Assembly (NCBI GenBank): GCA_963070105.1
Contig: OY718806.1
Span: 10,380,190-10,444,189, forward strand
Reading direction: 5' to 3'
From: Litomosoides sigmodontis
Lineage: Eukaryota; Nematoda; Chromadorea; Rhabditida; Onchocercidae
DNA length: 64,000 bases
Shown one piece after another: positions 23,678 to 36,871 of this stretch. The notes under the pieces were generated by a model. That model was given only the letters and a program-made list of their open reading frames with translations, did no database searches and had not been told where the DNA came from. The position numbers were made by a program, and so were the translations under genes. Within the stretch, counting starts at the first letter, position 1; every line of letters begins with the position of its first letter.

Positions 23678-26600
23678 ATGAAACGTTCAATTGATTCGAA
23701 ATCCTTACTATTGTTACTGCCATTGTGCGTTTGCTTCATAGACTGCGTAATTTTGAAGCCAAATGAAAAGCAGATAGCTATTTTGCAAAAGACCGTCAAG
23801 GAATTGTTGGACTTCGAGCAGTTACCAGGTGAGTTCTTCCTTTGTTTCATTATTAGCCTCTGTCAATCATCGGTTTTTCTATCCCATCTATCATTCCAAC
23901 TGTTTTCATTTTTCAATGAAATTCCCACAGTGTGTACTGTAGGTGATGTTGTACGGCCTACGTCACGCACCGAAAACGCTGCTTCGAAATACATGTTACG
24001 TTTGTTCAATGGATATAAACAAATCAACAGTGCTCAGCGTTACCCGCCTGGGAATATTGTAAGAAGCATCAACCCCAAAATTGGTAAAAAATTTGCATCT
24101 CAATTTTAAATTTTTAGAAAATGCTAATCCGATGAACGGATGACTTACCATCATTTTTCTCACAGCGCGTTATATTTGTTTTGTCAAAAGCATCCAGTTA
24201 TTTTAGCAAGTCTCTAGTTCAATAAGTTTGAAATCCAAATCTCGTAGAATTCCAGCCGTGATTGATAATATCTCTTCATTTCTGCTTCTCCATTATCTGC
24301 AAAAATAATTGATTACCGATTATCTATCGGAAATATTACCGTTTTCCATAGAGAAAAAAATTAGCTTATTACGAAGTAATTTAATTTAGACTAGAATTTA
24401 AAAATATATTTGAGAAAAAAGTTTGTTTTATATTTTAAAGTCAGGATGCATTTATTAAAAGTTGATTCCAATTCGGATTTTTCATTCTAATGGAGAACAT
24501 GATCGTATTTCAGGAACATTGTTTGATGAAGAGTTGCTGATATTTAAGCTGAATGCAATTAAGCCAAGTGAACAGGTGTGCAAAGCATAATATACCTTTT
24601 TTATATACCAATTTATCACTGGTTATTTTTTAAGCGTAATTTACAGTAACTGTTTTGTATAATTACTTTGCAAACTTAAGCCAATTAGGTTTCCTTTTTT
24701 TATTTTCGAATGACAATTAATTTCAAATAAACCTGATTTTTTTATTGGAACGCAAGCATTAGTAAATTATAACTTTTTGGCATCTAATTGTCGGTGTAAG
24801 GAAAGGATGGAATTGGCGACGTTGGTGTTCGGAAATAATTTTTGCAAATTAGTTAGCCCTGAAGTTGAAATGTTAGAATATCCAATAGTAATTGTGAGGA
24901 GTTAAATGATTTGTTTGTAACTTGCTATCAAGTCTCGTTGAGTGCTTCTGAATGGTCATGTGAAATTAGCGTATGCATGAAAGTATTCACCTCAAGAGGT
25001 GTCTGTTCCAGGTAGTTCAAGCCGAATTGCTTTATAACACCCAGTATAAGCGTCGCTTAATATGGAAACAAATGAAAGGGAGTGTAAAAGCATTTGGAAT
25101 TTTGCAAAGCAATGCGAAAGCGCAAACTATACGACTAGCGCCCTCTGCAGCTTTTCGTTATTGGCTGAGTTTTAATATGACTAAATTGGTTGAGGAAGCA
25201 TTACGGGCAAATCAAACTATTGTTTCTGTAAAGGTATATTATCCAACCGTTTGCGCAATACAAGTCTTATTGTTAATGCAACTTGCTTGATTTACTTGTT
25301 ACCCATAAAGGTTGTGTGGAACGAATGGTTAAACAATCATAATTACTACGATTATCAATGCATCACTGGCACAGCCAGTGCTGCCCCAAATATCGACATC
25401 ATTAGGTGCAGAATGAGGTTGTAGATATTTCGTCCGTCATTTCCTCGTTTAATTTTGACAGAAACATAGCCAAAATTTTTACTAAAACAGACAATAATAT
25501 AGTACCGTTTATTGCGTCTATGACTGATATGAAATTCGACAACAGTATGATAAAATAGCTATTTTAGTTTCTGAGAGGTGGAAAAAAGATTAAATGCACT
25601 GAATTGATGAAGCGGAATGCGCCCTTCCTACTTGTGTACGCGGATGAACCGATGCTCATTGATGGCACAAAATTTCAGTCTGCTTTCAACGCAGGAACAA
25701 TCCCTGATTTACGCACTGGTGAATTTCATCGGTATTTTAGGAAGAGAAAGAACTTTATGAAAGAAAATTTCCGCTGGTCAAACCATGCACCAGCAATTTG
25801 AAACGAGTTCAAAGTGTTTTTTTGAATGTCTTTTAACAATTATTGAGCTAATGTCGCTAACCTGATGCTCCATTTTTCATTTCCGTATAAAGGGTGATTA
25901 TTTGAGATGTTACGAGAAATTTGATGACGGAAGTGGCTGAAAAACGCTCAAAAAGATCTCTATCTCAGTACTATGTGTATTCGGCAGAGGAAAAGCAGCA
26001 TGGTGATGATAGCGACTTGGAGGAGCAAACTGAGCGTCATCTTAAGAAATTCCGAGATTTAGGACCAAGAATACTTCGGAGTCGAAAACATGTACCTGTT
26101 TGATCTTTATAAGCAAAATCAATCGTGAAAATTTTTATTAATTTGTTTTTTTTGCATAACTCACTTGGCAACCACCGATACTTCCGTTAGACTGTCAAGT
26201 GTACATGTTCCGTAAGGCTTAATTCTTTCGTTCCGATTAGCTCTGAACTTCTGATTAGCAGAACCATCTATGACTAAAGTATGTGTCCGCCTTGGCTTAT
26301 TGTTTAGCTATCTTCGTGGCGACACGTTTGTGCTGCAAACGTTGAAAACACAATAACAATATTGTGTTTCATAACGGATTTCATGTATGCACTAAAACAC
26401 GTCTGATATAACAGAATTCATTCACCCATGGAGTAAGCGTAAAAGCTCCACGTAAAAGAGTTGCATGAACAAAGCGAGAGCAGTCCTTCCCATGACACGT
26501 ACTATTATTGTGGTGCAAATTTAGCTATATTTGTAACAGTGTGATGCGTGTTATATTTACCTGCCTCGATATGGCATAGAGTAACAAATTGATAGCTTTT

Positions 26601-27457
26601 GCTTGGAAGAAATGCTAGCTGTGTTTGAGGAAAATGAAGAAATAATTTTTGCAGGATCGCTCACTGCAAAGACGTAAGCAGCAGAAAGCTCGTAGCACTT
26701 CTCCAAAAGATCCGATGATGGGTTTCGGTATGGAGAAGAAACTGTCAAAAGTTGTAACTGTTTCACCTTTGCCTCCCACAGAGCAGAAAAAGGCCGCTGA
26801 TCTAACGGTGGTACTACTTCCACGAAAGGCTTATTCCTCTCAGGTACTACCAGAGACAAAGACGTTCATAGATGCTTGCAAACATTTCAGGACTATTGAT
26901 CACCTGTGGATGATTGATTTACTTCTGAATTGTATTAAAATTAACTGGTCATTAATAACGTACGTTTTGCAAGGCTTTAACGAGTTTTGCCTATATTTTT
27001 AAGAAAATGCTTTTCTCAGAGCTGCAGAACAGAAAAATTGAACGTACGATTTCGGGACATCGGATGGGAACAGTGGATTATTGCGCCAACATCATTTGAG
27101 GCACATTATTGTAGTGGAACTTGTCCTTTTCCTCTCAAGCAGGTTTTTTTTTGCGCAAAATTTGAAATCATTATATCATGTAAATAAGAAATTCGAATTT
27201 CGTTTCAACTTCTTAATTTATGTTAACCTGATATTTCTGCAATTTGACTTATCCACCTAATTCAGGGAGTGAATCCATCAAATCATGCTATTGTTCAATC
27301 AATAATCCATCGATTGGGTCTAAATCCATACGTTCCGGATGTGTGTTGTGCACCGGATAAAATGGATTCATTGACACTACTTTATTATGACGAAATGGAT
27401 AATGTTGTACTGAAAAATTATCCACGAATGAGTGTTGCTTCTTGCGCCTGTTTGTAA
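23678..27457 (+). CDS. TGF-beta superfamily ligand, BMP3/GDF10-like
   Basis: Secreted growth factor precursor, complete, about 475 residues. Exons: 23678-23828, 23931-24083, 24514-24575, 25012-25233, 25568-25718, 25907-26091 (or 26097), 26655-26843, 27020-27142 and 27266-27457; all phases agree. ATG at 23678 gives a signal peptide with LLLLLPLCVCF; an in-frame GTG upstream is not needed. The prodomain has a furin-type site RSKR (about 260-263). A basic, Ser/Pro-rich stretch of about 110 residues separates it from the cystine knot. All seven knot cysteines are present: C373, C402, C406, C439, C440, C472 and C474. The motifs RDIGWEQWIIAPTSFEAHYC, VCCAPDKM and the SCACL end resemble BMP3/GDF10 most. 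Which C. elegans ligand (UNC-129, TIG-2, TIG-3) is orthologous I cannot say. The donor of the sixth exon is ambiguous: GTACCT or GTTTGA, two codons apart and in the same phase. Confidence 0.9.
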
Positions 27458-27719
27458 TGAGGTAAATAACTTCAGCTATTTCCAAATTTTTGAGAATAAT
27501 CGCCTTCCAGAATTTATTAAAATGCAGTTGTTTCTTTCTTTGCTTTATTGTGGTGTATCAGGAAAGGAAGAAAATGCTGTAACCAATCAATTTCCAACAT
27601 TCGTTATACTTATTTATCCTGCTTCTTTTCAAAATTTATTCTGTATTATCTCACGGATACCTCAGCGAAATCTTTGATATTATTGATATTTTGCGTAGTA
27701 GAAATATTTATGTGGAATC

Positions 27720-27725
27720 AATAAA
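27720..27725 (+). other. Possible polyadenylation signal of TGF-beta gene
   Basis: First canonical AATAAA on the plus strand after the TGF-beta stop codon, 263 bp downstream. Use is inferred from position only. Confidence 0.35.
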
Positions 27726-28009
27726 GCAATAAGAAATTAGCAGTGGTACATTTCATGGGACAATCCCTACAGAATGATAAGAGCAATATTTGTAATAAGC
27801 TTCTTTCAGATCGCCCACTCCTTACTGCGAAAATTTGAATGAAAAAAAAAATTTTAATATTTGTGAATTTCATCTCGGAAGCATTATCTCGGAGGCATCT
27901 CATTTCTGTGCCTCAAATTTAATATAAATTGGAACTCGCTTGGTTTACGTGAATAGGGACTGTGCGATGACCAAAGATGTCTCATTTCTAGACGATATTC
28001 TCGAGTAAA

Positions 28010-28913
28010 TCATTTTCCAAACCCGCGGGCACCGTTTAGAGCTAACAGTCGAAATGCAGACTGTCTGTGATAATCATTGCTGCCATGGATATTTGTTGAA
28101 GCATCGTATCGTCGGACAATACTTGCATTACTATTCGCTTCACTGAATGCTATTCGTTTTCCGCTATTACTTCTGCGTACTGTTGAATAGTGTCGTTCTC
28201 TTGCAGCAATGCCTTTTCTCATCTGATCGGGTCGAATGTCTAGAAGTAAATGCAAATCACTTTCACAAGTTGAAAATATTTCTCTCCTTCAAACTACTCC
28301 TAACTTGCATTTCTGGAAATAGAAGAAGTCTTGGAAGAGTTAAAAACTTATTATTCTTTGCGTCACTTAACTTTATAGTTTCTTTTCTTAGAAAAAATTC
28401 GAAATTCTACAAATAAATATTGATTGTACAGTGGACAACATTCTCACGAATTACATTTTTCAATCAGTTTGATCATATTTTCAAATCAACCAAACATTTG
28501 AAATGAATATGAGTGACGTTTAAGAAGTTTGAAAATAAATAGCTCACCTATGTCGTTTATCTTAGCGTTATCAGCTATTCGCCAATAGGGTATGAACGGA
28601 TAGTATTTTTGTGGATGTTCCGCTATGTCCAGCGTATTTTTAGCACTTCCAACCGCTTCTACATCATAGCAAGTTTTGATTCAAAAAGAAATGATAAATT
28701 CCTTAATAAAAATGATTATTCTTCGCTACTTTAGGATTTTCCTAGAACTTCTGGGAAATTTTTTCTTCGAGTACTGCTTGCCCTCAAGTATCAATCAGAT
28801 ATATCTCTGCGACATTACTCACAAAACTTGCCGAAATTCGTGAATTGTGCGAAAGTTGTAAATGCTGAAATCAGTATGGGCAAGCAAAATTGATATCCAT
28901 GAAGAGCGTTCAT
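28010..28913 (-). CDS. Small secreted, neuropeptide-like precursor
   Basis: Complete 142-residue model in three exons (minus): 28913-28823, 28655-28548 and 28239-28010 (TGA). Phases 1 and 1 match. Exon 1 is a signal peptide (MNALHGYQFCLPILISAFTT) ending at a GTGAGT donor. Exon 2 carries AEHPQKYYPFIPYWRIADNA and ends at GTGAGC. Exon 3 holds basic cleavage-like sites, RR (88-89), KR (94-95) and RR (109-110), separating short segments such as IAFSEANSNASIV. The protein ends RLLALNGARGFGK; a terminal Gly-Lys would give a C-terminal amide after trimming, as in neuropeptides. I do not recognise the family. The acceptor of exon 2 (GTAGAAG before 28655) is not ideal; the stronger-looking TAG three bases earlier would create a stop. 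No cysteines follow the signal peptide. The alternative is a secreted protein of other function. Confidence 0.6.
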
Positions 28914-29226
28914 CTTCTGCAATTAATACAAATTTCAAATTTCATAAGAAACATCTGCAATGAAAAATAATCGACAGAAAAATAAAAAGTCATCACAAGA
29001 TATTCATCAAAAATAGTTTAAAAAGATTGCCGAAAACACATGGGTAATAAGATTTTTATTCATATTTATTGATTTAATTAGCTTTTTGGGAGTAATCTTT
29101 CAGTTATGATTTTTTTCCTCTTTTTGCACTGTTTTCTATACGATGTAATCGAAATTAAAAGGTAGTAGAAACAAGTGCTGACATTACCTTGAAAAAACAG
29201 ATTTAAAAATAGGTTCTTTAAAAGAT

Positions 29227-29490
29227 ATGTATTTTGAACCGAAAACATGCCTAATTAGCTTGCTGTTCATATTATCACTTATCTTTACTTGTTTACTTAT
29301 AGCGAACTGTTTTCCGAAAGAAGAGCTATTTTTATTAAGTATAGAGAATAAAAAGTGCTCAAATTTTGCAAGCATTGCTGAAAAAAGATCAGAGGCCCAA
29401 CAAATGTTAATTTATATACTGAAGAATATATCCATTCCAAGTGTTTTAATTGCAAAAGAAAAAAAAACAAAAAATCATTTAGATGTGTAG
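29227..29490 (+). CDS. Possible small secreted protein, low support
   Basis: Single open frame of 87 codons with an N-terminal hydrophobic run (LISLLFILSLIFTCLLIANC) that would serve as a signal peptide or anchor, then a charged segment with two cysteines, and TAG. There is no family match and the base composition is as AT-rich as the surroundings, where hydrophobic frames arise by chance. It is listed only because the ATG, hydrophobic core and polar remainder are in a sensible order. Confidence 0.2.
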   Translation: MYFEPKTCLISLLFILSLIFTCLLIANCFPKEELFLLSIENKKCSNFASIAEKRSEAQQMLIYILKNISIPSVLIAKEKKTKNHLDV

Positions 29491-31151
29491 GAAACGATTA
29501 AGCCTTCGAGCCTCAGCTAAATAAATTAAATTGTATCAAAAACGATAATTAACTTTTTCACAAGGAAAAATGGAGTTTATAACTGATCATGGCATTCAAA
29601 CTCCTTTTTTGGCATGACACGTCCATTTAAGCTCGGTTGGTATTGATCCCATAGTATATTTAGTATGATCTGTTTACTAATTAAGAGGGTATAAAGGTTC
29701 TAGAATCGTAGGATGGAGACAAGTCAGTGGAATTTAGAAGTTTCGAAATTTGATTGGAAGGTTTGATCTAGGTATTAGTTGTGTGTTTGTCGTCATTGCT
29801 TTATTATATATAAAAAATATTTCAAATTTTTCTGAAATCAAAATTCACATATTTCCGGCAAAGTCTGAATTTAATTCAATCGCATTACGAAGACGTTCGA
29901 AAATAAAGGACAATAAATAGCAGTACGGAATTAGTAAATTTATGAATTTCGAAGATTTATAAATTCATTGGTTATTTCATCAGCAGCTTTTCTTTCATTC
30001 ACATGTTGAACGTTAGAAAGAGGTAGTTTTTGAGAAAGAAAATAAGCTTCGCTCACTGAAAAGAGGAACATCCTAAAGCAGGCATTTCTTAAATTTCGAC
30101 GTTAAAAGCGTTCTAATTGAAATGTATGGAAGTGATCACTCTCAACCAAGCAACAAATCCACTGGCCAGAAAATCCTCGAGTAACTTTTGTTGATGCAAG
30201 TCGGCAAAAAGCTCCTCCTGCATTAGCGTATTCTTAGTACAGCAAGTATACAGTAAGATTTTCAAAGCATGCTTAAACATTTTGTAATAGAATATCAAGG
30301 ATTAAGTTATAAAGTGAGCTAACAATTAGTTATGGCTGTTCACTCCATCTTCCCTTAATCTTTTTAAGCATTTTCAAGTGTAAATTAGCATATTGCATAA
30401 CGCATATTTTGAAAATTAAGCCAATAAGGACAAAAATTGAAAAAAAAACTCCGATAAAATAAAACTATTCCGAAAAGCAACTTAAAAAATAATTTTGGAA
30501 TGCTTATAAGTGAAAAATTTGTTCCTTTGGTAAAAGCGACTAATTTCGATTTTGTTCGAGAAAACAGGAGGATTATTTTTCCATCCACAAAGTTAATTAT
30601 TGACTGGGAGAGAAAGAGAGAAAAGGGAAGGTAGTGGGGAAATAAACGTCGGCGATAGCTTAAAACAAAACTAATGCGACGATAATTATTGGAATATGAG
30701 GTTGATGTAAAAGTGCTACTTATCATTATAGCTTGACTTAGTATGTCATTATAAATCAGGATAGAAACCGTGGTAGTAAAAATGCTTTTACCAACAAGAA
30801 ATTAATTTATTGTTATGACGCAGAAGCAGACATTTCAACACTCAACTATCACTACTTCTTGCATTGCACTGATCATACATAATTGGTACTGTCGGAAGTG
30901 TTGTTGCATAGAAAGATGAGTACATAGATGAAGCAACTTCACAACTTAAAGCATTGGTTATTTAGCATATACAAAATTTGGTTGTCCGTCAGATGACTTA
31001 CGCTTTTTCTGTTGATCACTACTAATTTAGGCGTGATGCTTTTTGACCAATGTATCTAATTACTATGTGTATTGTTGAAGAGATAGTAAAAATTGCTGTT
31101 CAACACTGAGACGACTGCCAAGCCTAAGTCTGTGATTAGGTGGACTGATAT

Positions 31152-31166
31152 GAGAGAGAGAGAGAG
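31152..31166. repeat. Short GA repeat
   Basis: Seven GA units in AT-rich intergenic DNA. Confidence 0.85.
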
Positions 31167-32264
31167 CATCTTGGCTAATGTAGCAAAAAATAATCAAATA
31201 GACCTCTTAAAAAGTTTGTCCCAAATTTGAATTGTTTTGATTACTGACGTTGCCATTGCTATTTTAGCAGAAATTCTTTAAACGATAATCTCAATCGGCT
31301 GCTTATTAGTATTTCAATATTTGATTCAACTGTCGTAAAAGTCATTGAGAAAAAGTAATGTTCAAAAGCGAAAAAAATTTTATAAATCAGAAATTCATTT
31401 TGCAAATCTGCCGATTATTCATTTATAGCTTTCTTGAGTATGGTATTAGTCCATATACCTAAGGTTAGGATTCCATAAACGAGAAACGGTGGCCTTCTGA
31501 CAACTACAACTCCTAAACCTCGTATTGGAAAATTTAGACAAATACTTGAAAACATATTAACCGTTAAATGGAAATTCTCAAAACTTGAGAAGCGAGGTCA
31601 GTCGATAAATCTATCGTCTGGCATCAAAATGTCGCCTCAGTGGCATTATTGGCACTTTCTCCTATGGCCAGGAAAATACTGAAGAAAAGTGCTACTGATG
31701 ATATATCACGAACAGTTCCCATCTCCTGCCATTACCGTGCTTAGAAAATATAGAGGCTTTAAAAAAATTCCCGCATTTCATTCTGAACTTCAGTGTAACA
31801 CACAAAAGAAAATGAATGCAATTATAGACGAACGGAACTGAAACAGATTTCAACCTTTTTTATTCAGCCGAAACACAAGTACAAAGATTGAGTGCTGTTC
31901 TGCTTCAACGACAAAATTTGCGCTTCCTACCAATTTCAAGATGAATCTTTTCACACAACCCAACTACCCCATTCTGCCTTCAAATGCTAATAAAGCTTTA
32001 ATTTTAATCGTCCACTCTTCACCGCATACAAACCGTTGCAGAGCATGAAACATTGTCACCTTCATTAGTGGCCATTGTGGAGGATAAATTGTGATAGCTG
32101 TGATGAGGTAAAGAAACCTTTATTTCTGTAACCACCCGTAACAGTGAATGGCACTTAATTCAAAACAACAGCAGACCACAGAGCGGAAGACATTACAACT
32201 ATATATCCAAAAATTATTAACATTATTAACATGAAAGTTAATAAAACAATCTTCTCAAATAAAA

Positions 32265-32304
32265 CATATTCATAACTATTCATAACTCAACATATTCATA
32301 ACTC
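32265..32304. repeat. Short tandem copies of CATATTCATAACT
   Basis: CATATTCATAACT occurs twice, with a partial ATTCATAACT copy between them. It lies in the 3' flank of DENND6, about 750 bp beyond the stop codon. Confidence 0.75.
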
Positions 32305-33051
32305 CTGTTGGAAAGAGTTATAAAATCTGAAGCAAATTTTGCACTTCTTTCAGCTAACAATTTGATAACAATGTCTGAAGTACATCAATAACGAAGAAAA
32401 AATATAACACTATTTGAAAATAGTTTCAAAAATATAAATGCACAACAAAAGTTGATTACGCTATCTATATAAGGCATAACACCTTGTTGAGCAAAATAGA
32501 AAAAATGATGCAAAAGTTGACTTGCACCGCACAAAAAAGAATTTAATTGCACTGGCGTCAACAAAAAAATTTCAGATTATTTTAAGTTGTACCACAAAAG
32601 AACCAAGACATTTGAATCCACTCAATTTTACAACATTCATGTAATAATAGATATACGTTAGTTCAACTCATTTTCATCAGATTCCGATGGGAATATCAGA
32701 TTTCCACAGAACTGTTTGACATTTAATAAAAAGAATTAATTTTTAAGAACCTCAAAAAATTGAACTCATGCTGGCACTTTTGAGGTGGAAAATCCGCAAT
32801 TTTTGTAGCATTATTGCAAATATCAAGCAATTTCAACTATAGTTCCTTAAACTTGTAGCGTTAGAATTCCCTTATTTTGGAATACATATTCTATATCGTT
32901 CGAAACGGTAGCTTAGTACTCAAAAATTTTACAATTCTAAAACGGAAAAAAACAAAAAATGAAACGCCTAAGCCCAGGCACCACGAAATGTACAGCAATT
33001 AAAGACTAAACACAAATAATTCAACTATATAATTTAAACACGACCATAACT

Positions 33052-36000
33052 TTAAATACAATCACTTAAAGACCCGTTAGAGAGCAGTACTGACTTTAAA
33101 TCATCATCCACGCAAGCTAAAATAGCAGAAATTTGTGATTGTAATCGAATTCGAGAACTTTCTGACGATTCGTCTAAATTTTGGATATGATCATTTAATT
33201 TGAGGATCAGATCGACGACTTCAACTTGTGGACGTTTATGAAGTGTTTCTTTGTCGAAATCTGCGCTACACAGCATCTAAAATAGAAGGTTTATGGATAG
33301 ACCAACCTCATAAATTACTGTCCACTGCGTCACTTCATGGATACCTTTAATTTTGCATTTAGAGAATGTAAAACAGGACTTTTTATTTGTTTTCCGGTTT
33401 TCTTGCCTTCTCATACGTCATTCCCTATATGCCCTCCCTTGTTTTTATACCCTGACGATAACTCAAAAGTTTTCTGTATAAGGAATAGTAACAATCTAGT
33501 AATTACAGTCCTCAACGGTAAACATACTTCTAAATACAGAAGTCGTAACTGTCGTTCCAAATCAGACTTTTTGCGAGATAACCAATCTTGAAAGTTTTTT
33601 GAAGTTGTAAACTTTTGGTATAAACCTAAAATGAACATACCAACTTAATCACTTCTAACTATTCCATCAAATTACTTGATTTAAGTATTACTGAATAAAT
33701 TCTACACAGTCGAAAAGAAGGAAAAGAACAAAATAGAAAAATTACCGCGCCAATCACCTTTAACACCAGATGTTTGGACAATTCTCGTCTCATCTAAGGC
33801 AGAAAAAAAGTTGTCCACCAGAAACGGGTAAATCTGTGGAATATTCTGCAACAACTAAATAGTCGTAACTGAACATTATGTATTAAAAAAAAAGAGCATA
33901 ACTTATGAAATAGTACTCTTTTAAAACATCTCAGTTACAAGGAAAAGTTCTCGACAAATAAAAACACATTTGTGAAAATACAAAAATACTTTGAATGGTG
34001 ATAAATGCTTTTTTAGAGGCAACAGTGACGAAACGTAATTCTCTAATGGCATCATGAAATTCTGTGTCAAGTCAAATATCCGTCGTTGTAGTTCTGTGCC
34101 ATCCATATAATCTGGATTGCTACCCTTCAAAGCATCTTTAAAAAGCGTTTTGTCCTTTTGAAGAAACATTTTGTACTGGCTAAATAAGCCATATTTTGTT
34201 TCGAGGACACGTTTATTCCATATTTTTCTGTAACATTTAAAATGATAAGAATACTGGTAGAAGACATCAGCAAATAATTAAAATAAGTAAATCCTGATAA
34301 TCGTATTTCCAAATCAAACTTGGAAATTTTCTAAAATAGCAAGAAATAGGTGGGCATACTTCCTTTTTCCTACCGCACAGATCTGTTGGTCTTCTAAAGG
34401 AACAAGACGAATAATGTTAGGCCAGTTTTGAAATACTTTTGTAAAGAACGGATTGGTTACACCGAGAATTACACTTGGCCTGTAAAAAAACGTAAGGAAA
34501 ATCAAAAGTTAAGAGTGACAAACGACTTAACTTCAAAATTTTTGTTTCGCAATTATATTTAACAAAAGCAAGAAGAACGAGTACCATGAATCATTTCTTG
34601 ACGAATATTCCCGAAATTCAGCATCATGAATTGTAAAGAAGGGTCGATAATCACTGGAATATCTAAAATTACCCACAATGAAAATTAATTGGCAATTTTG
34701 ATGGCAAATACCTGAAAAACGAAGGAAACCATATTTGCATGTAAATACCTTAACGGCCATATCAAAGAAATGAGGGATTGTACGAATGTAGAACATTCTG
34801 ACGGATTTTGCGCCAACACTACGACTGGCTGAAATAATTTTCTCTCAGTTTTCCGCATAATATCTTAATCTTCATATGGATCAGATTTTTCCAATTTACA
34901 ACCCATAAATATTTGGAATGATAAAAAACTAAAGAAAAAAACATTCCAAAAACTACCTCTCCAGTTAGCACTAATTCCCACAACAACTGCACATGATTAA
35001 CAACAAGCCATAAATTTCTGCAATAATTTTAATGTGATAATAAAAAGCTTGAATATGAGCAGAAATAAATGTAGCTCAAGCTCAAAGTAAGACATCTCTG
35101 GTTTCTCTACTTAACCCGTGCAAAAAACTTAATCAAATAGGTTTATCAACTTACCCATAAATATTTGATTTATTCATTATGGATAATAAGACAGAGTTTC
35201 TATTGGGTGACATCAACTGAAAAGCTTAGAAATATATGATTCACGAATTGATTTTCCATTGTGCAAATGGAAGTAGTGTTTTGAGCTTTATGTAAAGAAA
35301 ACGTAATTAAAATCGATTTTTCATTTTCTGTCACGCAATACCTAACTTTAACCTCAACTTTCTTAACAAACTTACTTTAACATTCATACGATAACTTCTC
35401 TGAAGTGAATATATATCAGTATGGCATGGAATCCGACACTGTATCACATTTCCCATCAGCGGTAAACAGAGAACAATACCAGGGATGGGGACCGACCATT
35501 GATCAATATGATGGCAGGCTAAACAGGTGGATGATTTTATTACGAAGAAACAGGGTGGTATAATGTTACATTCGTTCTACTGTATAAATATGTAATTGAA
35601 ACACTTATCGAATATATAAAAGGGAATAACTAATTACACAGGAGAGAGTAACTAATAAATCCACTATATGCTTTGAATTCCGCATTAATTTATGCAACTT
35701 GATACCTCAAAATATGACAGAATAGATTGAGAAAATGCATTTGAAGATTACTGTTGCTATTTTACCTGCTTCGATTGCTGGTTCTCCGGAATCAAAAAAG
35801 CCTTGTGCAATCACACCGACAACAAGCGAGAACAAATCAAAAAGAGGCAACACTGTTAGTAAAACAAGACTCTGCAAGAAATAAGTTACATTATTTTAAG
35901 GCCAAATAACGGCTAAAAACGAACACCTAATCCATCAGAAAACTTAAAGTTTTAAAAAAACAAACCTTTTGAAAATAACCACGTGGTAATGAGGAATCTT

Positions 36001-36871
36001 TCTTCTGCCTACAAATATAACAGACAAAAAAGAAACATTCGTGTGGCGAATAAGCAAATATCAACTGAAGATGTACTAGTGGAAGATCGTCAGTTAAAAA
36101 ATAACTATGATTTTCAAATGCAGTGATCTAGTTTAAAATTCTGAAGTTCCGTCATATTGTAAAAAGATAACCTTCCAAATGAATGCACATGGAACAAACC
36201 TCGAATGAACAAATCCATAGAAGTATTGTGCGTCTGCATCAACAGCTGCCGGTACCCGTACTGAGTATGCGCCGTATGCAGATAAATTAGAACCAGATGA
36301 ACGCCGTATCCGAAAGTGAAAATTAGTATCCCGAGCCATGCCACAATTGGAATCCGGGAATGACAAGTAACATACACTATTTTTTTCACTAACTGTCAGT
36401 TGTGCGTCACCGGGATAGATTACCTGAAAAAGAAAGCGTATTTTCTTTTCACATGGAATTTGGGTTACAAATCAAAAAAAATTCGAGATCAAAAATGCAA
36501 AGTTCCATGTTCAACTTTAAGACTTCATAAGAAGCTGATTCATAAAAGTCGCGAATTCACATCAGATTTGGACTTCCATAAGACCTACTGAACTGCTCAA
36601 ACTTCAGGTTTACTGATGACGTGGTAAATGCCACATGTCAGGAATAAATCTTGTAAACAAATACTTTAACTGTTTACAGTTCTATTTTGCATTTGTTTTC
36701 AGCAAGCAAAATTTTAGAATAGCTTTTGGAGCTCATTAAAAGAAAAACACTCACTTCAATTGACTGTCCCAGTTCAAGATCGAATGTCACCACACAGATG
36801 CAATATACCCACTGGCCAAATTTCTCCCACGGTGGTGTATCAAATGTCTCCATGTCACTAGCAACATTCAT
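33052..36871 (-). CDS. DENND6: DENND6 (FAM116) family protein, Rab guanine-nucleotide exchange factor
   Basis: Complete 560-residue model, close to human DENND6A/B (about 600). The family activates endosomal Rabs (Rab14 in mammals). Fourteen exons (minus): 36871-36755, 36423-36200, 36008-35966, 35871-35766, 35518-35376, 35216-35155, 35017-34957, 34828-34749, 34662-34585, 34479-34360, 34227-33990, 33845-33758, 33625-33528 and 33276-33052. All splice phases fit and none breaks the family alignment. N-terminal [20 protein letters not shown] is the conserved uDENN start. The central part has [31 protein letters not shown] and [19 protein letters not shown]. The C-terminal part has [20 protein letters not shown] and [14 protein letters not shown] and ends SDCI. 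The first Met fits the family start, with a second Met six residues on. It is divergent from the FGD gene. Confidence 0.93.

Larger units (their letters stand above)
28914..33051. other. Gene-poor spacer between precursor gene and DENND6
   Basis: About 4.1 kb holding the promoter side of the precursor gene and the 3' end of DENND6. Contents I can name are a weak secreted-protein ORF (29227-29490), a GA run (31152-31166), a 68-codon open frame without a start (31479-31682) and short tandem copies (32265-32304). The rest is AT-rich with no supported feature. Confidence 0.5.

Noticed and set aside
30385..30726. Minus frame of 113 codons
   Set aside because: Phe/Leu/Ser/Tyr-rich composition typical of random frames in AT-rich DNA; no start context or domain.
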